From Onchocerca volvulus (taxonomy: Eukaryota > Nematoda > Chromadorea > Rhabditida > Onchocercidae), in the NCBI GenBank assembly GCA_000499405.2, contig HG738139.1, positions 7,712,616-7,776,615 on the forward strand: DNA of 64,000 nucleotides. Direction: 5' to 3'. Of this stretch, positions 1 to 26,178 are shown piece by piece. A model generated the notes under the pieces. That model did not search any database. It worked only from the letters and a program-made list of their open reading frames with translations, and was not told where the DNA came from. Numbering within the stretch: the first letter of the stretch is position 1; the number at the start of each line of letters is the position of its first letter. Both the position numbers and the translations under genes were made by a program.

Positions 1-726
1 ATTAATTGATTCTTATTTTACCAGAATTTAACTGAATACTATAGATATAAATTTTAATGCAATGGTTATCTGCCAAATTTGTTATGCAAATACCTTTTCC
101 TGAAATTACGAATAAACTATGCCAAATTTTATTTTTCTGAACAGAAAGCATGAATTGTGTAACGAAATAAAAATTACTAAGAAGAAAAAATACTTTTTGA
201 TCAGTGAAATAAATGAATATATTTTTCAAGTATGATAATTAATTAAAACTTTTCAAGATGAGTAATGCAGTTGCTGACTGTAAAAATTGCAATTTAAATT
301 CCATTCTATAGAAGAAATGCAATAAATTGAATTCCTTGCGAGATATTTTTTGGTGCACAGCTTTCGTAAGTGATTGGTTTTTTGCAAACTTAATACATAG
401 ATCAAAAATTGGTCTTTAAAATAAACATTTGTGGGTAATTAATTAGTGCTATCAAATTTTTTTCGAGGCGATTAGCTCGTCCAAATTATACATAAGATCG
501 AATATTTACAATTGATAACTGATAAGTTGGGAATGTTAATACTGTTTGCTATTGAAAGTGAGGAGTGTTATCGAAAAAATGAAGTGAAATATACAGAACG
601 ATAACACACTCTCCAAAAAGCTCACAATATGAAGTAATGGAAGGATGATTCCATTGATTCACTGAAGCAGCGAATGAATGAAGGAATCTGATCAAGTTTA
701 CTTGAGATTCATCTGCATGGTATCTG
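1..726. other. 3' flank of the NALCN gene, no gene seen
   Basis: This stretch lies downstream of the NALCN stop codon, since that gene runs on the minus strand. It is AT-rich and full of stops in all frames apart from short chance ORFs. It probably holds the NALCN 3' untranslated region, but I could not pick out a convincing polyadenylation signal by eye. Confidence 0.5.
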
Positions 727-15553
<14,827 letters not shown>

Positions 15554-16332
15554 GACGTGGCACCCGTCAGATCAGCTGCGTCGCAAGCTGAAATAATCAG
15601 TTAAATAGGGCGTAATAAAGATCGAATCACACCGATTGTATATTTAGATCAGTTTAGATCAAATGAATGGTTGTTACACTTTCAAGCTGATGAGCACATT
15701 TTCCAAGTATGTTAAAATGGTAATAAGTATGAAATGTCGCAAGCAAAAATTCTCTTCAGAAGTAAACAAAAGAGAAGATCGAACTTTTATCATTCAGATC
15801 TCGTTCTACAGATGAAGTCAACACCAGATTTCAGAACTCTCTCCTTCCCAACTTCAGCTCCAAGTACTTCTTTTTTTTTGCATTCATTTGTGAGATTAGT
15901 TGGCATTAGTGTAAATAATACGGTAATGGAGAGGCCAGCGATATGATAAACAAATTAAATTTTTATTTTAACTGATGAATTTATCTAGATGCATTAGACA
16001 AAAAGATGTAAATAATAACGATTTAAACTTCCTTAGTATCGCATTACTTGCACCCTTTCTTTTGCAAGTTTTAATATCTATTCTTTGTTTCAAACTTCTC
16101 CTCCCTTGAGAAATGAAGTAAATTAATCTTACAGTCGTGACAATGATAATTTTGATGATAGTAATGGGAATTTGGTGAGTCTGAAAAGCAACAAAATCAA
16201 TTAGATATTTTTGAAATATAGGCTATTAGATATCACAATATTCTCTACAGTGCCTGCAACTTCAGAGATATTCTACCATCGAATTAAACCATTTCTTGGG
16301 TGTCGAATCTCACAAAACAAAATAATTTAGAA

Positions 16333-16408
16333 CAGTGATGATAATAATAATATTCCATATTATCATATTATTATTAATATTATTATTATCATTATCATTA
16401 TCACCATT
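16333..16408. repeat. AT-rich imperfect hairpin of ATA/TAT triplets
   Basis: A run of GATAATAATA-type triplets is followed by TATTATTATC-type triplets, so that the two halves can pair over roughly 20-25 bases. It resembles the cleaner hairpin at 18421-18475. It is probably a simple-sequence product. Confidence 0.6.
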
Positions 16409-17113
16409 GTTTTGCATTATTCTGTATCACAAATTCCGTAACAGAATATAACGAAAAGATGTCTCGAATGTATACATACTCGAGACAAGATTTACTCCTC
16501 ACGAAAACATCAATACTGAGGAAAATCAAAAAATTAGAGAGACACATTCCTTGTGATCTTTGGAGGCCTTAGTATGCGTGTTTGTGTGCACATGTGTGCA
16601 AGCAGTTAAGATGAAGAATCTGCAAGAAAAGACACGCGTGCCATCCTTTGGCAACTCTGCAGACGAGCCATCTCTGCATGCATCGGATGCTTCAATACGC
16701 AATAACTGATAGCGATGGCCTAGCGGTATAATATAATTGGATTCATGGAGTGAGCCAAGCGAGAAGATATGGCCATCTAAATTCATCCTAAATAGGGAAA
16801 AAACATGCTATAGGTAAATAATAGCCTGTAAAATGGAGTAGGATAAAGTAGGCAAGTGATGAGATAAAATGATTTAGCAGTAATAGTCGGAAATGGATGG
16901 AGCAGTAATTTGCATGGAAAATGGGTAGATCCTGGCAAGAGTGATGAGTATTGAAATGTCAGAAGGACAGCGCATGTATCTTCAGATGCGTTGTTCTCAA
17001 TTAACAAGCCACGAAAAAGGCGGAACTATTTGCCAGCTTTGATGGCCTAATCGAGAATGGGAATGGATGAATTGGGAGAGCAAAGTGGAAAGAATGAATT
17101 GAAGAGCGCTCTT

Positions 17114-17136
17114 GGGGGGGAGGGGGGGGGGGGGGG
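17114..17136. repeat. poly-G tract (G7-A-G15)
   Basis: Seven guanines, one adenine and fifteen guanines occur in a row, which is striking in such AT-rich DNA. Sequencing length in such a tract is unreliable. In nematodes, G-tracts of this size are known to need the FANCJ-type helicase DOG-1 for stable copying; a role here is not shown. Confidence 0.8.
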
Positions 17137-17469
17137 CTAATTGAACGTACTGAAAGAGAATCCTTATGTATGGATAAAAGAATCTCATCGAAGTGGAACA
17201 GATGAACATTGTACCGAAGTTAGGACTGCAGCTGGAATGGCCACAGAACAATTAAAAAGATCGATTTTAGAATTTGCAAAAGTTAATCATCTTTGCTAGA
17301 GAATGAGGATGTGCTAAAGGCAAGAAGCACTTTACTACCGCAACATCTTGTAAATAAAATCTAAATTTTGTTGAATTAATTTCGTCATTACTTGCATTTT
17401 CTGCTTATTTATTCAGTTCATCGCTTTGTTTTCGCTTCGCTGCATTATATTCAATTTGCAAGCCATATT

Positions 17470-17700
17470 TAAGATCAACTGGACAAGCGTAGCCGGTCCA
17501 GCCAGTCTATATAAACAAAAATGCAAATATTCGTTTGTTCAAAATCTTAAATCTCAAAAAGTTCTTGAACATGCGCCTCAATCATATAAAAACATGGCCT
17601 ATTTGAATGCAACGTTGTACAAAATTCCAGATCAATCGGTGAAAAACTTGAAAGTTGTGTGAAAATGAACAATGAACATTTACATTTTGATTTATACAAA
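17470..17700. repeat. dispersed foldback-type element, copy 2
   Basis: The segment beginning with CCGGTCCAGCCAGTC near 17493 and running through CAAATATTCGTTTGTTCAAA matches, in reverse complement, the right part of the copy at 22330-22600. The end motif CGGTCCAGCYAGT is shared. No ORF with transposase features is present, so this is a non-autonomous element or its relic. Confidence 0.6.
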
Positions 17701-18420
17701 TAACTGATATGCATATTTATGCAAGCCTTCAACAACAATTGTTAAGCCATTTAAGATTATACTCTTACGGTAATAAATAAAACAACATTGATTTGCATGG
17801 TATTTTGAATAGTTTTTCCAGTTTGCATGTGTAATAATGATGAAATGTAAGAATGCTGGAATGTAGAATATGTAGCATAATGTAACTACATTAAGTGAAA
17901 TTCGACGAATTGATTATCCATAAAAAATATTATATAATAAGTGTTCAGTATTTCCTTAATGAAGCCTAATTAAAACAAACTTTGTTGTGTTAACGATAGC
18001 AATCTATGGAATCTGAAAGATTTCGGCAGTGATTTAAAGAAGTGTTTCTGCAGAAAAGAACAAACGCAGTAGTCAGATCAGTAGTTGACTAATAACTCTC
18101 TCGGAAAAAGTTTCGGAAAAACATGTTCTAATTCAAAAATTTTCAATTCACCGACAGCTCCTCGCAAGCTAAATCTTCTTTTAGAATTGGGATTGAATGA
18201 TAGAGGAATTTCTACATTCTTTTATACGTCTTTTGAACTTTCAATCATTTTGTTAGCCATTATAGTTATTGCATTTCTATTCCCTTCGCGTTCTCATCCT
18301 TGACTCTTCATTTTTCGGAATACTGTTTCTTTGTAATAAGACAGTTAGTTCAGTCTTTTCAAAGAATTGAAAAAAATTTGCAAACATCACATTCAATAGA
18401 AGTAAATACCAGTAATAATT

Positions 18421-18475
18421 AATAATGATAATAATAATAATATTACAAATTTTAATTATTATTATTATCATTATT
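18421..18475. repeat. perfect 21-bp inverted repeat with 13-base loop
   Basis: The arm at 18421-18441 (AATAATGATAATAATAA...) is the exact reverse complement of the arm at 18455-18475. Both are made of ATA/TAT triplets. It could extrude as a cruciform or mark a small mobile element, but simple-sequence origin is enough to explain it. Confidence 0.8.
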
Positions 18476-19884
18476 ATTTGATGCATTAAAATCTATAACA
18501 GTTCGTTGATTTGAATGGGAATATTCATTACTGATTATGCCTCAGAAATGAGATAAAAGAATGCTTCTATGAAAAACGCAAGAGTTCAATAAAAGTTCAA
18601 AATATTTAACTAGTAATTAGTATATATCACATAGATTGCTAACTTGCGAGAACTTTGTAGAGCCATGTATTGAACGATATTTGTGTCTGATGGAAATTTG
18701 CTATGAAAATGTGGATGATGAGGAAAAGGAAAGAAAATGAAGGAATTGGGATTTCAGGGACAAATAAATTTTTCCTAGAAATTATTGTTGTTCCAAATTA
18801 TTTGCATTTGTTTTCGAAATATATGTCCAAAATAAGCAGTATTAATGACTCTCTGACATTATATAAACTTCTCATCTGCAATCAAAACGGGAATCCGTGA
18901 GCATTTTTTTGTGCTAAAAAAGATCTGTGCATGAAAAAGTGTTCACAGAGCTATTCAGAATCGAGAAAGTGGAGATCATTGGTGCAAAAGTTGCTAATTT
19001 TTATGGGATATGCTCTGCTAGCATAAAAATATGAAAAAAGTGTAATGATTTTATTCAGGACTTGAAAAAATTGATAAAATCAGTGGCCAAATCATTTCCT
19101 TCCTTGTTGCTAGAAAATTTTCTTTTTCTTATTTCTTTCATTTGACTGGAAAAAGAAACAAAATAGCTGCAAATATGCAGAAAAGAAAAAATTGCTAGGA
19201 AACAAGTTAATATAATTCAGACGATATTTCCAATGATAGAAACACAATAGGCTTTGATTTTCAATTTTATTCCCATTAATAGTAGAGAAACTTAATAGCT
19301 AGAGAAAGTGAAATTTATCTGGAATTATTGACATCAAATCTGCTCTGTACTACCTGAAAGTAAATTGAATTGAAGTGTGTACTGACAAACAGATATATCA
19401 GAGCAGCACAAGAAATCAATCTGATTTAGCTTTTTTTTTTTTTTTGAAACGGACTGTAAATAGTCTGAGTGAGGAGGAGAAAAATAAGGAGGTTAAAAGG
19501 AATAGCAGATCTTTTAACTATTAGTTTGCATTCTTCAAATGTGCTGAAACTTTCCAAAGAAAAATAATGTGGAATATTTCTGCTCTACAAATTCTAAATT
19601 TTCGAAATAATGGCTATAATTTAAAGTAGTATAGAAGAATACCATCCTTATCCTTCTTTTCCGAACTTAGAACTGTTACAGAGTTCACATTTTTAATGGC
19701 ATCCTGCTTGCGACTGATCTGAGTGTTATCAATGGAAAGAAAAAATAAGCGATTGGATGTCTGAACATGGCTAGCACTTGTTGTCCGAAAAAGTGAAATA
19801 TTTTTTGGAATATAGATATGACGAATTAATCAAAAATCTTTGTACTGTAGAAATATCTTTGTATAAGCAAACTTTCGACCTTTA

Positions 19885-20070
19885 CGCTACAATTAACATA
19901 TTGTAAATGTGTTGTGCTATGGTGATTTGAAGTAAATAATTTACATGTTGTAAATTATGTTATAATCGATAAGTAGAGAACATGATCTCTTTGGATTAAA
20001 GTTAGCATGTTGTCAATTATCTCTAATATGCTGTAAATTTTACTGAGGTTCACATGTAGTAAATGACTTC
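19885..20070. repeat. cluster of degenerate ACATGTTGTAAATT repeats
   Basis: About five variants of the motif occur at uneven spacing, near 19890, 19939, 20001, 20027 and 20050, for example ACATGTTGTAAATTATG. The copies are imperfect and no unit length is fixed. It looks like an old, decaying minisatellite. Confidence 0.4.
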
Positions 20071-20111
20071 TATAAAAACTATAAAAAGTTTCCTTATCTG
20101 ACGGGATTCAT

Positions 20112-20176
20112 TCATTTTTTGCTCTGATCGGTATTCGACGAACGGCGCTTTCCGAACTTCATCAAACTCATCAATC
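20112..20176 (-). CDS. possible terminal exon ending in an amidation/dibasic site
   Basis: On the minus strand an acceptor (TATTTAG) is followed by an open frame reading GLMSLMKFGKRRSSNTDQ and three more residues before TGA. The frame is richer in G and C than its surroundings, as coding exons here are. The FGKRR string is the usual form of a peptide-amidation and dibasic cleavage site in neuropeptide precursors. I found no upstream exon with a signal peptide, and I do not recognise the peptide family. It may equally be a chance frame. Confidence 0.2.
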
Positions 20177-22329
20177 CTAAATACCAATAACCTACAGATA
20201 ACTTCCCTACTATCAAATAGAAGTCGAAATTATTAGTTATATTATCGATATTCATCAATTCATTGTGCATAGCGTAATTGCGGTGAATAAAATTCGTTAT
20301 ATCAAGGGCTTCATTAAAGAACAATTCATTTCTACCAAGTTCCAATCCTCAATAAACAATCTTTCACAAATCACTTTCATGACACATGTCACTTCTCTTT
20401 CACTGACAGTAAATATTGTTAATACTGATCATTCAGGGTGGTGCAAATCATCCTTTTCAACAATCTTGTAGAGCCGTGATATGTCCAGTCTATGACTCCT
20501 ACTTTTCATTATCAGTCTTAACGGTAGTTTTTCTCCAGTAAAGTAGATCTAGACGCGGTTAGCATTGAAAAGTGAGTAAATTTAATTATTTTCCCCTTAA
20601 CTCAATGCCTATAATGTCATTCATGAGAAATAGTTGATGAAATAAGTCATTTTTTTTTTTTCATAAGAAAAATTATGTGTTTATTGCTCTCAAAGAAAAA
20701 AATCTTAATGGACATGATTTTTTACATGAGATCTTTTTAAGAGAGGCAGTAGTTTCAATAGCAAGAGAGAAAAGTAAAAGAATTTTCTCTTAATTATTGT
20801 GCAAGATATTTTCAAAGCTATGCACGATATAGCATCAGTTTTTTTAAACTATTTTGCATTTCAAATATTACTTCAGAGCTTCAGCTAAAATTACCAAACA
20901 TAGGAAGAAAAAAAAAAGATGGCCAAATCAACAAATCCTCCATTCCATATTTGATTTTAATATAAATCTAAAGATTCAATAGATGCAAGCTTTAAGCCAG
21001 TCTAAAATTTGGACTTAATGTATTAAGTGTAACTCTAAGCGTATCATTTGTCATGAAAATTTGCGATCTTGAATTAAACGATCTTTGACCTCAAATTTAA
21101 CAGCAAGTTCATTGCTTTTGTATTTAGTGGATCTTTTTACATTCCTTCAGTACTCAAATTTTTGAAAATAACATAACAAATAAATCAGTTATAATATTCT
21201 GATATCACTATTGTGATGAAAATAATCGACGAGTATGGCTCTCGAAATCCCAGAAAAGAATGTTAGTTGATATCTGAGGAAGAATTTGGTAATACCTCGT
21301 CGTATAATGAAGGATCACTAATACCACATGACTAAAATACAGAAGGATAAATTATGGTTTATATCATGATAGTACTTCGTTTATCATCTGCGAATTGTGT
21401 GCATAAAAAATTCCACCAAAGTCAAGTAATTTTTCATCAGATTGTATTATTTGGTGAATTTTCTCCATCTGCTGAAGAAATGTCTTCTGTTCCAACGCTC
21501 TTCGGCTTTTTACATGGCTGCGCTTTATTGCAAGAAAAATTATATGAAGATATAGATATGCCTACTAAAGATATAAATGCGTCATTTTGCTGGAAATAGT
21601 GGTCATGGTTTTTATCATTTCTACTCTTGTGATCTTGAAGGTGTATATCGATCGGGAGGTGATGATATAGACCAGAAAAAGATCATTTTTCTAAAAAAGA
21701 GTTTACCAAGCAAAGTACTATGACATTTTGGTTGAAATGAGATATGGAAATAGTTAGTTCAACTTTAGGTAATATAAAATGAAGAATGATAACTTGCATG
21801 AATCAGATGCGAACTGCGAAATCATTTACTAGCAGAATATTCGAAATGTTATCTGTCTATGACTACCGTTTGATGGCATCGTGATAGAGATATTTATGCA
21901 AGAATTCCCTCAGTTGTCTTGATTTCTTTGCAAAAAAAGGCATTTTCCATCACAATGGAAGCAGTTGTTAAGCAAGTCTAATACATAGGTACCAATCCTA
22001 TTATTAAAACACTTTGAAGTACTCTTTGGATAGATAATTACATAACTCCTTGTAACATCCTTTATAGTGCTTTTCAGATTTGCTTCACTTTTCTGTTTTT
22101 TATGTTTATCTGGCTGGATTCGATGAGATCTGTATTCTGACAATATTCAGTCCTGACTGTATCTTTCTAAAGTACTAGACTTTTCCAGGTAAAATTAATT
22201 TAATTGTTCTCTTTCTTTCTTCTTTGTTAACATCTCCACCTCTCAGTATCACAAGTTGACAATATTCAATCAAACACCGCTAAAAAAATTTGCAAGTACC
22301 GGAATTCCCTAATGAAATTGTAAATTTAT

Positions 22330-22600
22330 AAATAGTTTTCTTGCATTCAAACTTGAAAGTCATTTAATATTAATCAATCTATATGAAAATATTAATGTTC
22401 GTTGTTATTTGTCACACAACATTTCAAGTTCCTCACCAACTGAATTGAAATTTTGACCCAACGCTGCATTCGAATGGGCGCGTGTTTAAGAACTTTCGAA
22501 AATTTAAGATTTTGAACAAAGAATATTTACATTTTTATTTCTATAGACTAGCTGGACCGGTCACGAGAAGCATGGTCGGTCCAGCTAGTTGTCAGTAAGA
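22330..22600. repeat. dispersed foldback element, copy 3, with perfect inner inverted repeat
   Basis: The left part (22381-22440) and right part (22490-22545) are imperfect reverse complements, so the element folds on itself. At its right end a 13-base arm ACTAGCTGGACCG (22547-22559) is the exact reverse complement of 22577-22589, with a 17-base loop. Related copies lie at 3955-4260, 17470-17700 and 34300-34765. It has no coding capacity. Confidence 0.65.
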
Positions 22601-24018
22601 TTGTTCTATGCATGATGTCCACTCTGACTTCAGTGAAATGTAAGCAACAGGGATATTTGCTTAATTCTTCCATATTATTAGGTAATTGATGGAGCAATTT
22701 CCTTTGAGCATTTACTAAAATAAGTTTTAATTTAAGCTGCTCGCTTAGAAGAGAATGATGATCATTCTAGCTGTAAATTGATCAACCTTGCATTCCGTTT
22801 CGCCTTTTTCAATAGCATCAGTACAACTGATGAAGTTAATATAATGATACAGGCCTGATATCATTTTAGTAGAAATCATACATTTCAAAGATTATCTTCG
22901 CTTTTACAATCAATATCGGTGATATTCAGCATTGGCTTGTCATTTGCCCTATCAGTATTCTGAGCTATTCTGATTGAGCTACTCGATCAAATATATCGAT
23001 TTATATAAAATATGTAAGCAGTAGTCTCCGTGATGGGAATGAATTATGGTAAGAGTATCATTGCTCAAAAACCATTGACAAATACCTCCACATCATTCCC
23101 GGAAAGCAACTTTCAAAAACTATAATTATCAAGAATCCGATGCTATGAATCTTATAATTCGGATAAATCAATTACCAGAAAACCGAGAGTGTTTGTTCAA
23201 GAGATCATGAGGGATTAACACAAGCCTCGTTTTCCCTTGTTTCTCATTACATGCTATGTAATGAATCCAAACGAGAAGCCAATGTCGACACTTACATAGC
23301 TCACAGTTAACCAACCTTGTCCACTCTGATCTCAGCTTTCATCATTAATATCTAACTTATCCATTTCACGTATCTGATAAATTGCATATTTAGGAAGCAC
23401 TGGAATGTTCATATTATTTGTTTTTAATTAACTGCGATAAATATTATTTTACAATTGAATATATCTGCTGCATGTAACAACCAATGCACCAAATATATTC
23501 CTCCCAATTTACTCAAATAAATAATTGACTAAAATTGCGAAATAATTTTAATTTTTGTGTCCCAATATATCCTCCACCGACTAATTTTTATATTAACATA
23601 TACCCCCTTCCCCAATTAATTTTTATATTTAATTATATCCCCAAATATATTTCTCCTCCCTTCCCAATATTATTCCGCATGACCGTATCCTGGACATCTC
23701 GGACTACAGTCAACCATGGTCCACTCCTACCCGGAATATCCAGGATAGACCGGACCGAAAAATCCCAATCAAACACGATGACAAAGAAAAGGTTGGTATT
23801 TTGCGGTTGGTAAAAATAAGCCCAATAAGAAAGTAATTTTCAAGGTGGCTCGAATTGTTGGTGAGGCTCGCGGGTAGCAGGTTGTTGAGTGTGTGGAATA
23901 CAGATTGGTAGTTTTGGGATTTTTATCGCAGTATATTATTATCTTTTACGGCTTTTTTTACTCAAATTATCGAAGTTCAAATTTTCAAAGTTTATTTATA
24001 GGAATTTCAGGAATCGAA

Positions 24019-26178
24019 ATGTTTCCTAAATTAATTCAGCGAATATATAATCTTCGATTCCTGAGAATTAACAGTACTCGATATCAGAATTTAGCAACAG
24101 GAGAAACGTCAATGACAGTGATGCCTGATGATTATACTGTTGCAAATGCTGGTGATACCGACTTACCTCGACATCGTAAGAAAGTGATAAGTCGTGCATT
24201 GGAAGTTTATCTCAATGATGTTAAAAGGCAGAATAAAATTATGGCCCGAGAAAGAGCCGAATTCGAGCTTGGGAAACGGTATTTGGCTAACATGTTAGGA
24301 CTAGAACCGAATAGCATCACTCAGGACGACATTGACAAGTAAGCCTAGATGACCATTTATTTACAATATGCAGAAACGTCCGATTTTTGAAATATGCTAA
24401 AACATCTGATTAATTTTAACTAGTATTTGATATAAAGGCTTATTATTCAGAGCATTGGAGTATCTCTTTCCATCTGGTTTAACAAATAAGTTCGCATTAC
24501 CGGTAATGAAGCCGCCCGAGGAAATCCTACCAATGTTGCGTCAAATTGAATTTGATGATGAAGGCCGCCCAAAGGATTTATTATTTTTCACACTTGCGCC
24601 TAAATTTTACAGACTCCTTTCGGTGGGTTCGTTTTTTCTTTAAAACAATATAATCTGAAAAACTATATAATAAATGCTTTCTATTTTAGATTGTTGGTAC
24701 AAAGACAGAAGCATTGTTGTGCTATCAGCAAAAACAAAGAGTAGCTATAGAAGATGATTCAAAAACGTCTAAAATGTATAGTTTGCCTTTAATTTCAGTA
24801 TCAAATGTGTGTTAATGGATTCTTGTGACAACATTTTATTCAATAATCTTTGTTCTAGGGAATTATTGGGTACAGAATGGATCAGTCAACAAATGCTTTG
24901 TAATAAATTGGAAGAGAGAATTACAGATGAAATGGTATTTTTCGAATTTTTGTATTCCTAATATTGGTTGCCTATAATTTACCAATGATTTATTTTTTAG
25001 TATGCACATTTGATTGTTTCATTGGATTACATGGTCTCGCTCCCTGGTGCTTATAAGGAGCGCGACTTTATTTTTGAATACAGAAAATCTGTAGCTGTTG
25101 GAACCAAGGACATTATTTTTGGCGCAAAAGTAAGTTTAAAATATAGTACAAGCAAAAGAGGATAATCATATATAGGGTTTATGTAGCAAAACAATAACTA
25201 AACAGATTGAAGACTGTTTTGCTGACCAATTTTATCTCCAAGAAGGAGCACTTCTGCAGTATGATTTGAAAATTATCATCTATTGTTCAAAAAATCAATT
25301 CTTCAATCATCTGGATTATTGCAAAGGCGTAGTTAGAAAGCTTTTTTATTTTTTTTTTTTTACTCAGGTACCACCAGTTCAGTTAGTAGAAGGTACCAAT
25401 CAGCGAATGGCGAAAGTAGAAGTTCGCTTGAAAGCATCGTTTGCTGAAGTTGAAGTGCGAGACAAAGGAAGTGGCGAATATACGGTAGATGGATATGGTC
25501 TCGATATATTCCGGTCTTTACAAGCTAGGCAATGTCTCATGTTGTTTATAATTTTCAGTTGTTTCCAGTTCTGGAGGACATTAATCTTCAGAAATTTTTC
25601 TTATCGTTTCCATAAACAAATCTTCAAATCTTTCTGTTATTATTTTGCAAAAAGCTTCTTAAAATAATTTTTGCCAAATTATACAAAATTAGATTCTGTT
25701 TTTAGAGAAATATTCTTAGCACCGCTGATAGTGACAGATTTATTGGGAAAACTGGATATCACAGGCAAAATTACAGATGGTCGGGGTGGTGCTTCTGTCA
25801 TACCTAGGATCATACGGCATGGTGCTTCCTTGTGTATTGCTGCATTGTTTCCCGAGCATTTTGATAAGCTTCGTCTTGGTATCTTCTTTCATCATTGGTA
25901 ATTGGTAAAAAGATGTTCCCAAACATCACTAAATGAACATTCCTTAAATTTATCTTGCTTGTTAAGTTTTAACGATAATGCAAATACATTTGCGAATTGA
26001 TAAATTAGAAGACTAACTTATAGCTGGTCTATTGACTTCTGATCCAAGAAAACGTGAACGATACAAGATCAATCAAAAAGGTGCTCGAGCCAAATGGATT
26101 TGGTATATTTTTATTTTCCATGTTTTCTCTTCGCATGCTTCTCGTAGATATATATGCTTATCCGCCAAAGTTGACTGA
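24019..26178 (+). CDS. mrps-9: mitochondrial small-subunit ribosomal protein uS9m (MRPS9)
   Basis: Component of the mitochondrial small ribosomal subunit. Exons: 24019-24338, 24451-24622, 24690-24775, 24859-24934, 25001-25129, 25206 to about 25258, 25368-25528, 25706-25878 and 26024-26178. The conserved S9 core occupies the last three exons, with GLDIFRSLQAR joined to EIFLAPLIVTDLLGKLDI, then IRHGAS and DPRKRERYKINQKGARAKW, the signature C-terminal block. The ATG at 24019 follows an acceptor (AATTTCAG) by eight bases, suggesting trans-splicing. Two points are odd. The intron after 25528 begins with GC. The junction between exons 6 and 7 does not keep frame with the only nearby GT. The family normally ends in a short basic tail after TW; here the open frame continues for about 25 hydrophobic residues, so the true last exon may differ. 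Confidence 0.9.
25529..25705 (+). other. GC-AG intron in the uS9m gene
   Basis: The donor reads CTAG|GCAATG and the acceptor TTTTTAG. Joining at this site gives QAREIFLAPL, which aligns without gap to bacterial S9 and mammalian MRPS9. A GT donor a few bases on would keep frame but insert five residues into a conserved stretch. Confidence 0.75.

Larger units (their letters stand above)
15554..24018. other. 8.5 kb intergenic region with repeats, no firm gene
   Basis: This interval separates the divergent NALCN and mitochondrial S9 genes and must hold both promoters. No long coding frame with recognisable domains is present. It contains a poly-G tract, two AT-rich hairpins, a degenerate repeat cluster and two copies of a foldback element, each listed separately. 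Weak protein-like frames occur at 21354-21599 (+), 21910-22143 (-) and 20112-20176 (-); only the last is argued further. Regulatory sequence for the neuronal channel gene is a likely content, but no site could be named. Confidence 0.6.

Noticed and set aside
16526..17251. Minus-strand frames upstream of NALCN as an extra 5' gene or exon
   Set aside because: They are His/Thr/Pro-biased, lack domains, cross the poly-G tract and have no matching splice sites.
21354..21599. Plus-strand 81-residue ORF as a gene
   Set aside because: It begins with ATG and is fairly protein-like, but has no domain, no splice context and no neighbouring exon.
15554..24018. tRNA, rRNA, CRISPR or viral remnants
   Set aside because: No cloverleaf with A/B boxes, no rRNA-like stretch, no regular spacer array and no capsid, polymerase or integrase frame was seen here or elsewhere in the window.
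24775..24860. Frame mismatch between uS9m exons 3 and 4
   Set aside because: Using the donor AAAAT|GTATAG in place of the later GT restores the frame as SKMELLGTEW.
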